Positions 6,324-8,313 of a stretch of 8,313 nucleotides of DNA are shown here, piece after piece. The number at the start of each line of letters is the position of its first letter. The first letter of the stretch is position 1. This stretch comes from Actinomycetes bacterium (GTDB lineage: Bacteria; Actinomycetota; Acidimicrobiia; Acidimicrobiales; RAAP-2): NCBI GenBank assembly GCA_021784205.1, contig JAJXTB010000109.1:1-8313 (forward strand). Reading direction: 5' to 3'. A model generated the notes under the pieces. The model worked only from the letters and a program-made list of their open reading frames with translations. It did not search any database and was not told the origin of the DNA. A program made the translations under genes and the position numbers.

Positions 6324-7448
6324 TCACTTCGCTACCTCGACGCTGAACAGGGGAGCCCCGAGTGAAGCGACGTCGACGTCGATGCCCAGACCGGGGAGGT
6401 CGGCGTTGCTGACCGTGCCCCGCCCGTCGCGCGAACGAGGGGAGTAACCGGCGACGTGCTCGAGCACCCAGTCGTTCATGTACGACGCGGCGAACAACAG
6501 ATCGGGGTCGGTGCTGGCGGCGAGGTGGCTCACGGCCGCCGTCGTCAGGTCGCCGCCCCAGGTGTCCTCGATCGTCATTCGAACGCCCAGGGACTCGCAG
6601 AGATCACGCATGAACTTGGCTTTCGTCAGACCTCCGACGCGACTGATCTTCAGATTGATTGCTTCCATCGCCCTGGCGTTGAAAGCGCGAATCAACGCCT
6701 GGGGGTCCGTGATCACTTCGTCGAGCACCATCGGCAGCGTGGTGCGCTCGCGCACGATCAGACATTCCTCGAGCGTTCGACACGGCTGCTCGAGGTAGAC
6801 GCGGTCTAAGTCTTCGAGCAGTCGCGCGGCGATCACCGCATCCTGCAGGCGCCAACCACAGTTCGCGTCTGCCACGATCACGTCGTCGGCGCCGGTGACC
6901 GCAACGATGGCGGCGACCCGTGAAGCGTCGTCGTGCGGGTCCGCGCCGACCTTGAGTTGGAATCGTCGCGTGCCCTCGGCCTTGCGCGCGGTGACGTGTT
7001 TGGCCATCGCCTCGGTCGTATCGAGTGGCACCGCCACGTAGAGAGGCAGGTCGTCCTGACGGCGCCCGCCGAGCAGGGTGTACACGGGTTGACCGACGGC
7101 CTTGCCGAAGGCGTCCCAGCACGCAATGTCGACAACTGACTTCGCGTAGCCGTGCCCGGAGAGTTCGGTGTCCATGGTGTGGTTGATCAAGCCGAGGTTC
7201 TCGACGTCGAGGCCGAGCAGTGACGGCGCGAACTCCGCGATGACTGACGGTGCGCCAGTTCCGTAGCCCGGCAGGTAGTTGGGGCCGAGGGGACAGACCT
7301 CGCCGAACCCTTCGACTCCTGATTCGGTTGTGACCCGAACAACGGTGCTGAGTAAGGTGCGAATCGTGCGTCCTGCGGACATGACGTAGTCGCCGTGCGC
7401 GTACGTCAAGTCGTACGAGAAGACATCGATGCGTTGGATCCTCGACAT
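6324..7448 (-). CDS. Enolase-superfamily (MLE/mandelate racemase-like) enzyme; probable cis-3-hydroxy-L-proline dehydratase
   Basis: The protein has 374 residues and both enolase-superfamily parts: an N-terminal capping domain (about 1-130) and a barrel. The barrel shows metal ligands Asp194 in VADANCGW, Glu220 in YLEQP and Asp243 in VLDE, and acid/base candidates Lys166 in FQLKVGAD and Lys267 in NLKISRVGG. These opposed lysines are typical of the muconate lactonizing subgroup, although the first lysine of the usual KxK is Gln164. In Labrenzia aggregata a member of this subgroup, encoded between 4-hydroxyproline epimerase and trans-3-hydroxyproline dehydratase genes, dehydrates cis-3-hydroxy-L-proline to 1-pyrroline-2-carboxylate; the setting here is very similar. 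An alternative is hydroxyproline-betaine 2-epimerase, a related activity, but no demethylase genes are visible. ATG 7448 gives the family-like start MSRIQRIDVF. In-frame ATG 7466 and TTG 7478 would only add WYISA-like residues and run into the promoter. It heads the - strand operon. Confidence 0.83.
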   Translation of the reverse strand: MSRIQRIDVFSYDLTYAHGDYVMSAGRTIRTLLSTVVRVTTESGVEGFGEVCPLGPNYLPGYGTGAPSVIAEFAPSLLGLDVENLGLINHTMDTELSGHGYAKSVVDIACWDAFGKAVGQPVYTLLGGRRQDDLPLYVAVPLDTTEAMAKHVTARKAEGTRRFQLKVGADPHDDASRVAAIVAVTGADDVIVADANCGWRLQDAVIAARLLEDLDRVYLEQPCRTLEECLIVRERTTLPMVLDEVITDPQALIRAFNARAMEAINLKISRVGGLTKAKFMRDLCESLGVRMTIEDTWGGDLTTAAVSHLAASTDPDLLFAASYMNDWVLEHVAGYSPRSRDGRGTVSNADLPGLGIDVDVASLGAPLFSVEVAK

Positions 7449-7454
7449 CGCTGA

Positions 7455-7460
7455 AATGTA
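7455..7460 (-). promoter_or_regulatory. Candidate -10 box for leaderless transcription of the - strand operon
   Basis: TACATT (TAnnnT form) occupies -12 to -7 relative to the A of ATG 7448, the expected position if transcription starts at the start codon. No Shine-Dalgarno precedes the ATG, which agrees with a leaderless mRNA, common in actinobacteria. No convincing -35 is seen at 17 bp spacing (GGCTCT). A second TAnnnT hexamer, TAATAT at 7465-7470, with CTGAAG 18 bp further upstream, is an alternative giving a leader of about 10 bases. Confidence 0.45.
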
Positions 7461-7466
7461 CCACAT
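7456..7466. promoter_or_regulatory. Candidate GntR/FCD-type operator
   Basis: ATGTACCACAT (ATGTGGTACAT on the - strand) is a perfect 4-bp inverted repeat around three bases with the GT-N3-AC core typical of FadR/FCD-subfamily GntR operators. It overlaps both candidate -10 boxes and lies eight bases upstream of ATG 7448, so a bound repressor would block initiation. No regulator gene is in the window, and a short palindrome can arise by chance. Confidence 0.4.
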
Positions 7467-7526
7467 ATTACAGAGCAAGAGCCCGTGACTTCAGTGCGTG
7501 CGGTGCCAGGCGGTGTTCCCGTGATT

Positions 7527-7556
7527 GCGGCGACGTGCGTGGACAGCGGCGACGTG
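7527..7556. repeat. Two 11-bp direct repeats upstream of the 3-hydroxyproline operon promoter
   Basis: GCGGCGACGTG occurs at 7527-7537 and 7546-7556, with 19 bp from start to start, about two helical turns, and roughly 80-110 bp upstream of the proposed transcription start. Same-face tandem sites at this distance suit an activator. GC-rich sequence makes chance repeats plausible too. Confidence 0.4.
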
Positions 7557-7636
7557 ATGAGTTGGTAGTTCGTGCTCCACGTTCGTCGATGGCGCGAGGG
7601 CCGTTCCTCGTATCGTGAGGAGTCGGTCGCAAGGGC

Positions 7637-7818
7637 GACCTGCCCGGCCACGCGATGGACCGTTCTGCACCTCGCGGCAGCATTCACTCGAGGACCGGTA
7701 TCCACGCCGTGAACAACAGGGCGCCAACGAGTGCAACGGGTCAGTTCTCGGCGGCCATGACGCGACAAACCGTTGGGAGGGGAAGATACTGGCTCCCTAC
7801 GGTGACCTGCCCGGCCAC
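7637..7818. repeat. Pair of 15-bp direct repeats 167 bp apart
   Basis: GACCTGCCCGGCCAC is present exactly at 7637-7651 and 7804-7818. The flanks are loosely alike just upstream (GGGC and CGGT) and differ downstream. An exact 15-mer pair within 200 bp of non-coding DNA is unlikely by chance even at this GC content. It may be a dispersed repeat, a protein-binding site or the edges of an insertion. Confidence 0.55.
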
Positions 7819-7889
7819 AAGGGGAACGCCTCGCAGCGCCAAGCGATTCGAAATTGTCCCTGCGGGGTCTGCGCGGTCCGTTGAAGCGG

Positions 7890-7904
7890 ATCATGTGACG
7901 TGAT
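7890..7904. repeat. Near-palindrome downstream of the Gmad2-domain gene
   Basis: ATCATGTGACGTGAT pairs at six of seven positions around a central G. It starts 12 bp beyond the Gmad2-gene stop (- strand) and could be a weak transcript end structure or an operator-like site. There is no T-run. Confidence 0.25.
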
Positions 7905-7915
7905 TCAAGTGCGTG

Positions 7916-8313
7916 TTAGGCGAACCGCACGCGGATAGCCGATGCTTCGGTCACCGAGCCATCCTTGGCTGAGCGGGTGTAGAGCACCAGGACGCCGTAA
8001 CGACTCGACGTTGACGCGAAGTGCAACGTGGCGTGAAACGGCCCCATGACGCCGTTCGCGCCGCCCATCACCGTGGTTTGGACCAAGGGGGAGGCGAGTG
8101 CGTCACTGCGTAACGTGACGTTGACGACCCCTTCGAAGGCTGTGCTGACTCCGGTGAGAACGAACGGCGACCTGACGGCACTGCGTGCCGATGGCTGGTT
8201 GATGACGATGGCGTCACTGACGGCACCAAGAACCCACCACGACGTGTCGCGAGCGAGTTGGCGAACCAGCACCGTCGTCACCGGTCCCGTGGCGGTGGCG
8301 CGGATTGGGATCT
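7916..8313 (-). CDS. Gmad2 (spore-germination Ig-like) domain protein, 5' truncated
   Basis: The frame is open from the right edge of the window (8313) to TAA at 7916-7918, so the gene starts outside; about 131 C-terminal residues are visible. After a short region ending TSWWVLGAVSDAIVINQPSA comes a beta-rich domain of about 90 residues: SPFVLTGVSTAFEGVVNVTL, then GPFHATLHF and LVLYTRSAKDGSVTEASAIRVRFA. This pattern (P-x-G at the start, FEG/FEA, 'SAKDGS' and a final strand) is that of Gmad2, an immunoglobulin-like domain found in bacterial secreted or membrane-anchored proteins, often next to GerMN or other extracellular domains. The visible part has no membrane segment; a signal or lipobox would be upstream. 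GTG 8281 is an internal codon rather than a likely start, since the frame and the domain-preceding strand pattern continue upstream. It is unrelated to hydroxyproline catabolism as far as can be seen. Confidence 0.75.
   Translation of the reverse strand, partial: IPIRATATGPVTTVLVRQLARDTSWWVLGAVSDAIVINQPSARSAVRSPFVLTGVSTAFEGVVNVTLRSDALASPLVQTTVMGGANGVMGPFHATLHFASTSSRYGVLVLYTRSAKDGSVTEASAIRVRFA

Larger units (their letters stand above)
7467..7915. other. Intergenic region of about 450 bp without a supported gene
   Basis: This stretch lies between the 3' end of the Gmad2-domain gene and the promoter of the 3-hydroxyproline operon. The open frames in it (for example - strand 7406-7894 and + strand 7615-7884) are arginine-rich, unlike any family I know, and the - strand one runs into the enolase-family gene in a wrong frame. 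It contains an 11-bp direct repeat pair (7527-7556), a 15-bp direct repeat pair (7637-7651 and 7804-7818), a 5-bp inverted repeat TCCTC/GAGGA at 7605-7621, and a near-palindrome at 7890-7904. No tRNA or known small RNA was recognised. It may hold regulator sites, an uncharacterised RNA, or remains of a mobile element or gene. Confidence 0.5.

Noticed and set aside
7845..7854. GATTCGAAAT, resembling a tRNA T-loop
   Set aside because: No T-stem pairing and no anticodon or D arm could be placed around it.
7615..7884. 89-residue + strand open frame (ends CPCGVCAVR)
   Set aside because: I see no recognisable domain or start signal, and the 15-mer repeat falls in different frames within it. It could be decayed coding sequence, but that cannot be supported.
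7406..7894. 162-residue - strand open frame in the intergenic region
   Set aside because: It has low-complexity arginine-rich composition and no family features, overlaps the enolase-family gene in a wrong frame, and shows no ribosome binding site at its start.

Overview
The window comes from a high-GC bacterium. Strong G/C preference at third codon positions, frequent GTG starts, 4-bp stop/start overlaps, an apparently leaderless promoter and a Gmad2-type (spore-germination Ig-like) protein all suggest an actinobacterium. Acidimicrobiia or a relative is my guess, but nothing here fixes the lineage. Almost everything between 1 and 7448 reads as catabolism of hydroxyproline isomers, the kind released from collagen or similar peptides.

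Left block (+ strand, 1-4293) is a tight four-gene operon whose start lies outside the window: the C-terminal part of an HcnB/NAD(FAD)-type oxidoreductase with a BFD-like [2Fe-2S] tail (probable D-hydroxyproline dehydrogenase subunit); a DHDPS/NAL-family lyase (probable 1-pyrroline-4-hydroxy-2-carboxylate deaminase); a Cys/Cys proline racemase-family enzyme (probable 4-hydroxyproline 2-epimerase); and a 2-oxoglutarate-semialdehyde dehydrogenase. Together they give trans-4-hydroxy-L-proline -> cis-4-hydroxy-D-proline -> 1-pyrroline-4-hydroxy-2-carboxylate -> 2-oxoglutarate semialdehyde -> 2-oxoglutarate.

Right block (- strand, 7448 down to 4318) converges on the first with only 24 bp between them. 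It encodes, in transcription order, an enolase-superfamily (MLE-like) enzyme resembling cis-3-hydroxy-L-proline dehydratase; a second proline racemase-family protein of the trans-3-hydroxyproline dehydratase type that nevertheless carries the epimerase-type second cysteine; and an ornithine cyclodeaminase/mu-crystallin-family protein, probably 1-pyrroline-2-carboxylate reductase. These would turn 3-hydroxyprolines into 1-pyrroline-2-carboxylate and then L-proline. An 11-bp GntR/FCD-like palindrome overlaps the probable -10 box of this operon.

From 7467 to 7915 there is about 450 bp with no convincing gene, containing two pairs of short direct repeats. The right edge (7916-8313, - strand) is the C-terminal part of an unrelated Gmad2-domain protein.

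The functional calls rest on family motifs and gene context read by eye. No alignment or database search was run.
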